Positions 25,704 through 33,198 of a stretch of 64,000 nucleotides of DNA are shown one piece after another (the first letter of the stretch is position 1; each line of letters opens with the position of its first letter). The DNA is from CAYTTR01 sp964440805. GTDB lineage: Bacteria > Acidobacteriota > Aminicenantia > Aminicenantales > Aminicenantaceae. Under the pieces are notes generated by a model, which was not told the DNA's origin, ran no database searches, and worked only from the letters and a program-made list of their open reading frames with translations. A program made the translations under genes and the position numbers. The DNA lies in contig CAYTTR010000006.1 of NCBI GenBank assembly GCA_964440805.1, forward strand, positions 1 through 64,000, in the 5' to 3' direction.

Positions 25704-25904
25704 CTACTATTCATAAAAAAGGCCGATACTTTTTATATCACAAATAGTATGAATAAGATAAAACAATTTCTTAAGGCTTATGTATATAAAGTAAGTTTCT
25801 AAAACTTTTTCATTATATTTCATCTTAAATCGGCCTTTTTTACCCTTCGGGCGAGCCGATCTCGGCGCAGCTGCGCCGACCTCGACTCGTGAATAATCCA
25901 GGCT
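25704..25904. repeat. Family-2 repeat, copy B, with GC-rich palindrome insert at its right end
   Basis: The core runs from CTATTCATAAAAAAGGCCGAT (25708) to TTAAATCGGCCTTTTTT (about 25841). The outer right end, GTGAATAATCCAGG (25890-25903), is pushed away by a GC-rich insert containing TCGGCGCAG/CTGCGCCGA, a perfect 18-base palindrome at 25862-25879. Interior text AAGGCTTATGTATATAAAGT corresponds to AAGGCATACTTAGATGAAGT in copy A. The 317-base gap 25688-26004 holds no gene. Confidence 0.65.
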
Positions 25905-26004
25905 AGATACAATATAAATTGAAGATTGATATAAAGCGAAAGGAATAATTGGGAATTGATTTTTTTGTCTGAGTTTATTGTTTGTCTGCCTCGAATAAAA
26001 ATAA

Positions 26005-26092
26005 TGCCGAAGAGGGGACTCGAACCCCTACGAGCGAAATTATGCTCACTAGCCCCTCAAGCTAGCGTGTCTACCAATTCCACCACTTCGGC
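26005..26092 (-). tRNA. tRNA-Leu(GAG)
   Basis: An 88-base type II tRNA on the minus strand. The acceptor stem GCCGAAG pairs with CTTCGGC, the D-arm has TTGGTAGACA, the anticodon loop TTGAGGG lies between CTAGC and GCTAG giving anticodon GAG, a long variable arm (TGAGCATAATTTCGCTCG) follows, and the T-arm has GGTTCGAGTCC. CCA is not encoded. It lies just downstream of the secG stop. Confidence 0.95.
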
Positions 26093-26150
26093 ATTTATGC
26101 CCGGGGAGCTTTTATTGAAGCTCTTTTCCAGGGATTTCTGTAAGAAAGAG

Positions 26151-26534
26151 CTATTTTTTCTCTTCCTGGCTTTGCTTTTCGGTTTCTGTTTTACTTTGTG
26201 GTTGAAGATTGCTTTCGTCCTCTTTTTTTTCTTCCTTCTGCTTGGTTTCGGTAACAGGTGGCTTGGCTTGGCCAGACTCTTCTCCTCTGACCACTGATTT
26301 TGTTCCCTTAGCTGATAGGATCCATAAGCCCATGGATGTAACCATGAACAGGATGGCACAAATAGTGGTGACTTTGGAAAGAATAGTAGCCGCTCCTCTA
26401 GGACCGAATACAGTTTGACTCCCTATTCCTCCGAAAGCTCCGGCCAGATCAGCAGATTTTCCAGATTGCAAAAGGACTGCTATGATTAAAACCAAACAAA
26501 CAATAACATGAATAGTTGTAATGAAGGCACTCAC
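26151..26534 (-). CDS. secG: Preprotein translocase subunit SecG
   Basis: A 127-aa SecG, the small SecYEG subunit assisting protein export. Two membrane helices (about 5-22 and 52-72) flank the conserved loop LLQSGKSADLAGAFGG, with GPRGAATILSK after it. The C-terminal 50 residues are a hydrophilic Lys/Glu/Gln tail, longer than minimal SecG but common. It overlaps tpiA by four bases and closes the gap-pgk-tpiA-secG operon; secG next to tpiA is a widespread arrangement. Confidence 0.94.
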   Translation of the reverse strand: MSAFITTIHVIVCLVLIIAVLLQSGKSADLAGAFGGIGSQTVFGPRGAATILSKVTTICAILFMVTSMGLWILSAKGTKSVVRGEESGQAKPPVTETKQKEEKKEDESNLQPQSKTETEKQSQEEKK

Positions 26535-27319
26535 TTCTTTTTCCTATAAGCCCTGATAGCTTCCTTAGCTATCTGGCAGAAGCTTTCTCCCTTGAGAGAA
26601 GCTCCTCCAACCAGGGCACCGTTAATATCTTTCTCTTGCAATAGAGAATAGGCATTGTCCGGTTTAACCGAACCGCCGTAAAGAATTATAACACAGTCTG
26701 CGATTTGATTTCCATATTTTTCCGCCAGTTTTGTTCTGATGTAATTGTGGACTTCCTGGGCCTGTTCAGACGAAGCTGTTTGCCCGGTTCCTATAGCCCA
26801 GATTGGTTCATAAGCCAAGATCAAATTCCTGACTTCTTCTTTATCCAAGCCGGCCAGCCCTTCGTTGATTTGTTTTTCTATTTTATCAAAGGTGTGGTCT
26901 CTTTCTCTTTCTTCGAATGATTCTCCAAGGCAAAGTATGGGGATAAGTCCGGTTCTTAAGGCTGCCCGGATTTTCTTGTTAGAAGTCTTGTTGGTTTCTC
27001 CGAAATACTGGCGTCTTTCAGAATGTCCTATAATCACATATTGACAGCCGGCATTTTTTAGCATTGAGGGCGAAATCTCACCGGTGAAGGCTCCCTTATC
27101 TTCCCAGTACACATCCTGGGCACCAAGAGCGATTTTGGTTTCTTTAAGTGAGGACTTCAAGGGAAAAAGGGAGGTAAAAGGAGGAATAACAACCAGTTTT
27201 ATATTCTCCATGTCTTGGCTGCACTCGATGATTTTTCTTACAAGCTCGATTGCTTCTTCAACGGTATTATGCATTTTCCAGTTACCGGCTATAAAAGGGA
27301 TACGGTTGTTAGAAGTCAT
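26531..27319 (-). CDS. tpiA: Triose-phosphate isomerase
   Basis: Triose-phosphate isomerase (262 aa) interconverts dihydroxyacetone phosphate and glyceraldehyde-3-phosphate in glycolysis. N-K of FIAGNWKMHN binds substrate, the electrophile His is in IIGHSERR, the catalytic Glu is in ILAYEPIWAIGTG, and the phosphate-binding YGGSVKPDNA is present. It overlaps pgk by 11 bases and secG by 4, so expression is coupled. Confidence 0.97.
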   Translation of the reverse strand: MTSNNRIPFIAGNWKMHNTVEEAIELVRKIIECSQDMENIKLVVIPPFTSLFPLKSSLKETKIALGAQDVYWEDKGAFTGEISPSMLKNAGCQYVIIGHSERRQYFGETNKTSNKKIRAALRTGLIPILCLGESFEERERDHTFDKIEKQINEGLAGLDKEEVRNLILAYEPIWAIGTGQTASSEQAQEVHNYIRTKLAEKYGNQIADCVIILYGGSVKPDNAYSLLQEKDINGALVGGASLKGESFCQIAKEAIRAYRKKK

Positions 27320-28502
27320 TATCTTTTCTCCTTAAAGCTTCTAAACCGGGCAGGGTCCCCAGAGCAATATATTCAAGGGAAGCTCCGCCGCCTGTAGAAA
27401 TGTGGTTGATTTTACTGCTTACTCCTGCTTTAGCCACTGCTGCCACAGAGTCGCCTCCTCCTATTACAGACAATGCAGAGGAATCAGCTATTGCATGGGC
27501 TATTTCCATGGTGCCCTTGGCGAATTCGGGGATTTCAAAAACACCCATGGGTCCATTCCAAAAAATAGTCCGGGCTTTAGAAATAATTTCTCTATATGTT
27601 TTTCTGGTATGAGGACCAATATCCAGGGCCATCATGCTTTTAGGGATGGGCAAACCTTCCACAATTTCAGTTTTTTGGCCCTTTTCTGGAGCTTCAGCTA
27701 CCACATGGTCAAAGGGGAGAAGAAAGCTCAAGCTTTTGTTTTCGGCTTCTTGCAGAAGTTTAAGGGAAATTTCTTTTTTATCTTCTTCGACCAGTGAGTG
27801 GCTCACGTTTTTTCCCTGGGCAGCAAAAAAAGTATAAGCCATTGCCCCTCCCATTAAAATTGAATCTGCTTTGTCCAGCAGGTTTTCAATGACAGGGATT
27901 TTGTCTGAGACTTTGGCCCCGCCCAGAATGGCCACGAAAGGTTTCTCCGGTGCCTGGATAATTTTCTGGAGATAATGAATTTCTTTCTCTATCAGAAAAC
28001 CGGGTGCTGCTTGCTTTACAAAACGAGGTACTCCTACAATAGAAGCATGAGCCCGGTGGCAAGTGCCAAAAGCATCGTTAACATATATGTCTATATCCTG
28101 GGCCAGAGAACGGGCAAAGTCTTCTTTATTTGATTTTTCCTCAGGGTAAAAACGAAGATTTTCCAGAAGAATAATATCACCAGGCCGGAGGCCTTTTTTC
28201 AACTTCTCAACTTCATTACCAATGACAACCGGAGCAAATTTTACATCTTTCCCCAGAATTTGGGATAACCTTTCGGCCACCGGCTTCAAGCTCAAGTTAG
28301 GATCGAAATTTCCTTTAGGGCGACCCAGATGAGAAGCAGCTATTACCTTGGCTCCTTTTTCCAGTAAATATTTAAGAGTTGGAAGAACCGCTTTTATCCT
28401 GGTATCATCACTAATATTACCTCCTTTTTCAAGGGGAACATTAAAATCTACCCGGATGAAAACGGTTTTTTCTAAAAGAGAAATATCCTTAATTGTATGC
28501 AT
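27309..28502 (-). CDS. pgk: Phosphoglycerate kinase
   Basis: A 397-aa phosphoglycerate kinase making ATP from 1,3-bisphosphoglycerate. N-terminal substrate residues are in VFIRVDFNVPL and ASHLGRPKG, the hinge region LGGAKVSDKI is present, and the nucleotide-binding C terminus includes FWNGPMGVFE and HISTGGGASLEY. It follows gap by four bases and overlaps tpiA. Confidence 0.97.
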   Translation of the reverse strand: MHTIKDISLLEKTVFIRVDFNVPLEKGGNISDDTRIKAVLPTLKYLLEKGAKVIAASHLGRPKGNFDPNLSLKPVAERLSQILGKDVKFAPVVIGNEVEKLKKGLRPGDIILLENLRFYPEEKSNKEDFARSLAQDIDIYVNDAFGTCHRAHASIVGVPRFVKQAAPGFLIEKEIHYLQKIIQAPEKPFVAILGGAKVSDKIPVIENLLDKADSILMGGAMAYTFFAAQGKNVSHSLVEEDKKEISLKLLQEAENKSLSFLLPFDHVVAEAPEKGQKTEIVEGLPIPKSMMALDIGPHTRKTYREIISKARTIFWNGPMGVFEIPEFAKGTMEIAHAIADSSALSVIGGGDSVAAVAKAGVSSKINHISTGGGASLEYIALGTLPGLEALRRKDNDF

Positions 28503-28506
28503 AGTT

Positions 28507-29508
28507 TCAACGGCTTATGTATTTGATCAGGTCCTTTAGCCGGCAGGAATAACCCCATTCATTGTCATACCAGGCAAGGGTTTTTACCAGATTGTTGTCT
28601 GTTACTCTGGTGAAAAGGCCGTCTACGACAGCAGAATAGGGATTACCCATGAAATCAACAGAAACCAGAGGAACTTCAGTGTAATCCAAAATTCCTTTGA
28701 GATTTCCTCTTGAAGCTGCCTGGAAGGCATTGTTAACATCTTCTTCGGTGATATCTTTCTTTAAAACCGCCACTAAATCGACAACAGAAACATTGGGAGT
28801 GGGAACCCGGACAGCTATCCCGTCAATTTTTCCCTTGAGCTCTGGAATTACCAGACCGACAGCCTTGGCTGCTCCGGTTGTAGTGGGTATTTGAGAGACT
28901 GCGGCTGCTCTGGCCCGTCGGAGGTCTTTATGGGGGAGGTCTAAAATTCTCTGGTCGTTGGTGTAAGCATGGATTGTGGTCATAAAAGCTTTTTCAACGC
29001 CGAAAGTGTCATGAAGAACCTTGACCACCGGGGCAAGGCAGTTTGTGGTGCAGGAAGCATTGGAAATTATATGATGAGCTGAACTGTCGTAAATTTTTTC
29101 ATTAACCCCCAGGACAATAGTTATATCCGGGTCTGTAGCGGGAGCAGTAATAATTACTTTTTTTGCCCCGCTCTGTTCAATGTGTTTCTTGGCTTCAGGT
29201 TTTTTCCGGAAAAGGCCTGTAGCCTCAAGAACAATGGAAACGTCCATATCTCCCCATGGAAGTCTGGCCGGATCTTTTTCGGAAAGAACTTTATAGCCTT
29301 TACCATTAACTATTATTAAGTCTTCTCTTGCTGTAACATCTGCATCCAGAATTCCAAGAACAGAATCGTACTTAAGCAAATGGGCCAGGGTTTTCGCATC
29401 AGTTATGTCATTAACAGCCACAATATCGATATCAGGATCCTCGAAAGAAGCCCTGAAGAAGTTTCTTCCAATACGTCCAAATCCATTTATACCAACTTTT
29501 ACACTCAT
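28507..29508 (-). CDS. gap: Glyceraldehyde-3-phosphate dehydrogenase (phosphorylating, type I)
   Basis: A 333-aa NAD-dependent GAPDH of glycolysis. NAD fold GINGFGRIGRNFFRA, catalytic Cys in SNASCTTNCLAP (about 150), catalytic His in TIHAYTNDQ, and C-terminal WYDNEWGYSCR. The frame is open 14 codons further to 29550, but the ATG at 29508 has GGGAGG in front of it and starts exactly at the conserved VKVGINGFG. First gene of the gap-pgk-tpiA-secG operon. Confidence 0.97.
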   Translation of the reverse strand: MSVKVGINGFGRIGRNFFRASFEDPDIDIVAVNDITDAKTLAHLLKYDSVLGILDADVTAREDLIIVNGKGYKVLSEKDPARLPWGDMDVSIVLEATGLFRKKPEAKKHIEQSGAKKVIITAPATDPDITIVLGVNEKIYDSSAHHIISNASCTTNCLAPVVKVLHDTFGVEKAFMTTIHAYTNDQRILDLPHKDLRRARAAAVSQIPTTTGAAKAVGLVIPELKGKIDGIAVRVPTPNVSVVDLVAVLKKDITEEDVNNAFQAASRGNLKGILDYTEVPLVSVDFMGNPYSAVVDGLFTRVTDNNLVKTLAWYDNEWGYSCRLKDLIKYISR

Positions 29509-29670
29509 TTTTTTAAACCTCCCGTTTGAGTTACTTTTATTTATTAACATAAATAACCGGTGAAATCAACCGGTATAGAAGAGATAGATGATGCTTTAAT
29601 TTGAATGCTACAATATCGTAATAATACAATATTATCTTAAAATACCAGGAAATTAGACTTGTTTTGCTTT

Positions 29671-29695
29671 GATTGAAAATTTTGGGGAACTCCGG
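29671..29695. repeat. Solo family-1 repeat end with extended match
   Basis: GATTGAAAATTTTGGGGAAC then TCCGG. This matches the right ends of both 290-bp copies over about 25 bases, including the GATTGA inner part. It lies between gap and tsaE. Confidence 0.5.
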
Positions 29696-29743
29696 AAATG
29701 GAGCCGGTTAAGTTTGCTTTTTTCCGGAGCGGAGGAGTTTATA

Positions 29744-29752
29744 TGCTATAAT
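29744..29752 (+). promoter_or_regulatory. Extended -10 promoter for tsaE
   Basis: TGCTATAAT: a perfect TATAAT (29747-29752) preceded by TGN, with no recognisable -35. The transcript would start near 29759 and tsaE begins at 29785. Confidence 0.5.
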
Positions 29753-29784
29753 TATTCGATTGAATTGTGTTATAAAAGGCGAAC

Positions 29785-30237
29785 ATGAAACATAAGAAAT
29801 TTTCCTCCAAGCAAAAAGAATTTATTTCCCGGTCGGAAAAGCAAACATTTGAAATTGCCAAAAATCTAGCCAAATCTTTTAATGGAGATGAGATTGTCTT
29901 CCTTAAAGGAGAATTGGGGTCGGGCAAAACCGTTTTTGCCAAAGGGATTGCTGCCGGCTTAGGATATAAAGATGTAAATCAGGTATGCAGTCCCTCTTTT
30001 ACTTTGGTGAATATTTACCAAGCGAAGAAGCCAATTTTTCATATTGATCTTTACCGTTTGAATAAGAGGGATGAAGTGGAAGAGCTGGGTTGGGAGGATT
30101 TTCTGGGAGAGGGAGTGATTATTGTGGAGTGGGCTGAGAAGATGCCTTCAAACATACCAGCGATTCTAATTGTCCTGGAAATTATTGACGATAAAACCCG
30201 GAAAATAACCATTGACCAAAATAATCTAAGTAAATAA
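29785..30237 (+). CDS. tsaE: tRNA threonylcarbamoyladenosine biosynthesis ATPase TsaE
   Basis: TsaE (150 aa) is the ATPase that works with TsaB and TsaD to make t6A at position 37 of ANN-decoding tRNAs. Walker A is GELGSGKTVF near residue 40; the family motifs SPSFTLVNIY, HIDLYRL and GVIIVEWAE are all present. It is monocistronic here, convergent with thiE. Confidence 0.94.
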   Translation: MKHKKFSSKQKEFISRSEKQTFEIAKNLAKSFNGDEIVFLKGELGSGKTVFAKGIAAGLGYKDVNQVCSPSFTLVNIYQAKKPIFHIDLYRLNKRDEVEELGWEDFLGEGVIIVEWAEKMPSNIPAILIVLEIIDDKTRKITIDQNNLSK

Positions 30238-30260
30238 GACTTCGAATTTGATACTTATCT

Positions 30261-30896
30261 TTAGTCAGGCTGCCTGGATAAAGCTTGTTTGAATTCCCCG
30301 GATACCAGGCGGACATCTTTTTTTTGGAAAAAAGCGGAAATTGCTGCCACCCCATCAGCTCCCGCAGCAATTACAGCTGAAGCGTTTTCTGGTTTTATTC
30401 CCCCTATAGCCAGAATGGGAAGGTGAGTTTTTTCTCTTATGAGACGGATTCCTTCAAGTCCTAAAAGAGGGGATAAATCCTTCTTGGATAGAGTGGGAAA
30501 AACAGGCCCAGCCCCTAAATAATCAGCTTCTTCTTTTTCGGCAGTTAGTGCTTCTTCAAGATTATGAACAGAAATTCCTATAATTTTATCCGGCCCAAGT
30601 AATTTTCTGGCATAAGGCAAGGGTAGATCATCTTGTCCCAAGTGAACTCCTGAAGCTTGGCTAACCAGGGCAATGTCAACTCTATCATTTACCAGAAAAG
30701 GAATATTTTTTTTTCGAAGGAGAGAGGAAAGGGGAAGGGCTAATTCAAGAAATTTTCTGGTTGAAAGGGATTTGACTCTTAACTGAACCAGGGTTACTCC
30801 GGATTCAACGGCTTCTTCAACCTTCGGTATGAGTTTATCTTCATTGACTAAATCAGGATCAGCAATAAGACAAAGTTTCCAGTCGATATTTTTCAT
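30261..30896 (-). CDS. thiE: Thiamine-phosphate synthase
   Basis: ThiE (211 aa) joins hydroxymethylpyrimidine pyrophosphate to thiazole phosphate, forming thiamine phosphate. TIM-barrel motifs are LVQLRVKS, FLVNDRVDIA, GVHLGQDDLP, IGISVHN, GAGPVFPT and LAIGGIKPENA. With thiC at 5 kb it shows part of a thiamine pathway; no thiD, thiG or thiL is in the window. The ATG at 30896 gives the normal N terminus. Confidence 0.93.
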   Translation of the reverse strand: MKNIDWKLCLIADPDLVNEDKLIPKVEEAVESGVTLVQLRVKSLSTRKFLELALPLSSLLRKKNIPFLVNDRVDIALVSQASGVHLGQDDLPLPYARKLLGPDKIIGISVHNLEEALTAEKEEADYLGAGPVFPTLSKKDLSPLLGLEGIRLIREKTHLPILAIGGIKPENASAVIAAGADGVAAISAFFQKKDVRLVSGEFKQALSRQPD

Positions 30897-30935
30897 ACAA
30901 AAATTATATCATATGATTAAGTTTGAAAGTAATTC

Positions 30936-30990
30936 TGTTTGTTCAGTCTATTCTGTCTATTCAGTCTATTCTGTCTATTCAGTCTGTTTT
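30936..30990. repeat. Tandem array of ~9-base units (TCTATTCTG/TCTATTCAG)
   Basis: Alternating TCTATTCTG and TCTATTCAG units form 18-base higher-order repeats. On the other strand it reads AATAGACAG/AATAGACTG, the same units that end the array at 48.2 kb. Confidence 0.75.
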
Positions 30991-31133
30991 GTTAAATAAA
31001 AAGAGGGGGCGAGAGAAGCGAGTAATGCAATCGGCTTTCGAAGTAATGAAATTTATATGATAAATCAAAATAAATGGGGTGAATTTCTGGAAAACTTATG
31101 CTTGAATGATTTATTATATTATACAAAAAAGAT

Positions 31134-31252
31134 AAAAAAGGACTATTTAAAATGAAATCTAAGGTGAGAGCATTAGAAACTCATTATCTATACCTACGCC
31201 CCAAGAAATCCTCTTAAATTATTCATGCTATTTATGATATAAAATGAGAGAT
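31134..31252. repeat. Family-2 repeat, copy E (inverted, degenerate)
   Basis: Read on the other strand it aligns with copy B over about 115 bases: AAAAAAGGACTATTTAAAATG for AAAAAAGGCCGATTTAAGATG, then TTAGAAACTCATTATCTATA, and TTATTCATGCTATTTATGAT. Both GGCCGAT ends have decayed. It lies just upstream of apt, in the 401-base gap 30897-31297, which otherwise holds only the tandem array. Confidence 0.6.
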
Positions 31253-31297
31253 TTTATTGTGAAATAATTCAGACAATCTTAGCTTAAGGAGAAGGTA

Positions 31298-31834
31298 ATG
31301 CTTGCCCGCATCAAAGAAAAAATTTGTGAGGTAAAAGATTTTCCCAAACCCGGTATTGGTTTTAAGGATATCACCCCCCTTGTCCAGGATGCAGCCTGTT
31401 ACAAATGGGTGATCGATCGTTTGTTTTCCTGGGCCAAGGAAAAAGAGCCGGAAATTGTGGCCGGGATTGAATCCAGAGGTTTTCTTTTTGCGGCGCCTTT
31501 AGCCTACCGGTTGAACTCAGGATTGACCATTATTCGTAAGAAAGGAAAACTTCCAAGAGAAACAGTGACGGTGAAAGCTCCCAATGAATATGCTCTGGAG
31601 TATTTTGAGATGCACAGAGACGGTCTTAAGCCCGGGGAGAAAGTAATTATAGTGGATGACTTAATTGCTACCGGCTCATCTTCTATAAGTGCCATTGAGC
31701 TCGTTAAATCCTTGGGAGGGAAGGTGGCCGGCTTTGCCGCGGTTGTGGAATTATCCTTTTTGAAAGGAGTGGAAGCTATAAAAAAAGCTCACCCCGATAT
31801 AGAAGTATTTTCCATAATTAAATTTGACGAGTGA
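31298..31834 (+). CDS. apt: Adenine phosphoribosyltransferase
   Basis: Apt (178 aa) salvages adenine to AMP using PRPP. The PRPP-binding loop is VIIVDDLIATGSSS near residue 122; GIESRGFLFAAPLAY and the N-terminal FPKPGIGFKDITPL are typical. RBS AAGGAGAAGG. It precedes a purine permease by three bases, a logical uptake-plus-salvage operon. Confidence 0.96.
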   Translation: MLARIKEKICEVKDFPKPGIGFKDITPLVQDAACYKWVIDRLFSWAKEKEPEIVAGIESRGFLFAAPLAYRLNSGLTIIRKKGKLPRETVTVKAPNEYALEYFEMHRDGLKPGEKVIIVDDLIATGSSSISAIELVKSLGGKVAGFAAVVELSFLKGVEAIKKAHPDIEVFSIIKFDE

Positions 31835-31837
31835 GAT

Positions 31838-33163
31838 ATGCCTGGTTTAATTGATCGTTATTTTCAGCTTAAGCAACAAGGGACCAGTATCAGGAAAGAG
31901 TTTCTGGGAGGGACCACCACCTTCATGACCATGAGTTACATCATATTTGTTCAGCCAGTCATCCTGTCGGCTTCAGGAATGGATAAAGGGGCGGTCATGG
32001 TAGCCACCTGTATTGCCAGTGCCCTGGCGACCTTGCTCATGGGAATTGTGGCTAAATATCCCATAGCTCTGGCCCCTGCCATGGGACATAATATTTTCTT
32101 TGCCGTTATTGTTTGCGGAACACTTGGCTATTCATGGCAGGTAGCTTTGGGGGCGGTGTTCATTTCAGGAACGATCTTTTTAATACTTTGTCTTTTTGGA
32201 GTCTGGGAAGAGTTGGTGGCCGCAGTCCCGGATACTCTGAAAAAAGCTGTGGCTGCAGGGATAGGTTTATTGATTGCCTTAATAGGTTTGCAGTATGGAG
32301 GAATTATTGTTGATACCCCTGGAGTTTTGGTTGGCCTTGGAGATTTAACCAGCCCGCCGGTGATTTTAGTTCTATTCGGGATAACCTTCACCTCGGTTTT
32401 AATGGCTCTCCGGATTCCGGGAGCCATACTGCTGGGAATGCTAAGCACTGTTCTTCTGGGGCTGCCTTTAAAAGTAATTACTTTCCATGGAATTGTTTCG
32501 CTTCCACCTACTCTGGAGCCGACTTTTTTTAAACTAAACATTCTGGGAGCATTACAGACTGGACTGTTGACTGTTGTTTTTGTTTTCTTTTTTCTTGATC
32601 TGTTTGATACCATAGGAACCCTTATCGGAGTCAGCGGTCCAGCCGGTTTTTTGAAAAAGGGAACACTTCCCAGGGCAAATAAAGCCATGTTTGCTGACGC
32701 AGTGGGTACAGTTGGAGGAGCCCTGCTGGGTACATCAACAGTCACCAGCTATATAGAAAGTACCACCGGCATTGCCCAGGGAGCAAGAACCGGACTGGCT
32801 AATATTTTTACCTCAGTATTTTTCCTGGCTGCTCTTTTCTTTAGTCCTTTGGCGGAAATGATTGCCGGTGAATATGTTTACAATGGATTAATCCTTCACC
32901 CGGTAATCGCACCTCCTTTGATTATTGTGGGCTATTTGATGATGAAATGTGTCTCCGGTATTAACTGGGATGATTTGACTGAAGCTGTTCCTGCCTTTCT
33001 AACTTTAATCATAATGCCCATGACTGTAAGTATAACTGAGGGAATAGCTTTTGGATTTATTTCATATTCATTGTTAAAGTTGGTTACCGGCCGGGGCAAA
33101 GAAGTTCATTGGGTGATTTATCTATTTTCCATCTTGTTCATTATCAGATATATTGTACAATAA
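31838..33163 (+). CDS. NCS2/AzgA-type purine permease
   Basis: A 441-aa polytopic inner-membrane carrier of the nucleobase:cation symporter-2 (AzgA-like) family, which imports adenine, guanine or hypoxanthine. N-terminal GTTTFMTMSYIIFVQP, ALAPAMGHNIFFA, FFFLDLFDTIGTLIGV and the TSTVTSYIESTTGIAQGART region (cut here to family motifs) are all characteristic. Thirteen or so hydrophobic segments are visible. It is directly downstream of apt. Confidence 0.92.
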   Translation: MPGLIDRYFQLKQQGTSIRKEFLGGTTTFMTMSYIIFVQPVILSASGMDKGAVMVATCIASALATLLMGIVAKYPIALAPAMGHNIFFAVIVCGTLGYSWQVALGAVFISGTIFLILCLFGVWEELVAAVPDTLKKAVAAGIGLLIALIGLQYGGIIVDTPGVLVGLGDLTSPPVILVLFGITFTSVLMALRIPGAILLGMLSTVLLGLPLKVITFHGIVSLPPTLEPTFFKLNILGALQTGLLTVVFVFFFLDLFDTIGTLIGVSGPAGFLKKGTLPRANKAMFADAVGTVGGALLGTSTVTSYIESTTGIAQGARTGLANIFTSVFFLAALFFSPLAEMIAGEYVYNGLILHPVIAPPLIIVGYLMMKCVSGINWDDLTEAVPAFLTLIIMPMTVSITEGIAFGFISYSLLKLVTGRGKEVHWVIYLFSILFIIRYIVQ

Positions 33164-33198
33164 AAATTTTTTTTCATGTTCATGAAAGGATCAAAGCC

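Noticed and set aside
26057..26359. 100-aa frame over the tRNA-Leu and secG tail
   Set aside because: It reads through the tRNA gene and antiframe of secG; its C terminus is the translated tRNA.
32128..32745. 205-aa reading frame on the minus strand
   Set aside because: It lies wholly inside the purine permease gene, is rich in Pro/Ser/Lys as expected for a shadow frame, and has no ribosome site.
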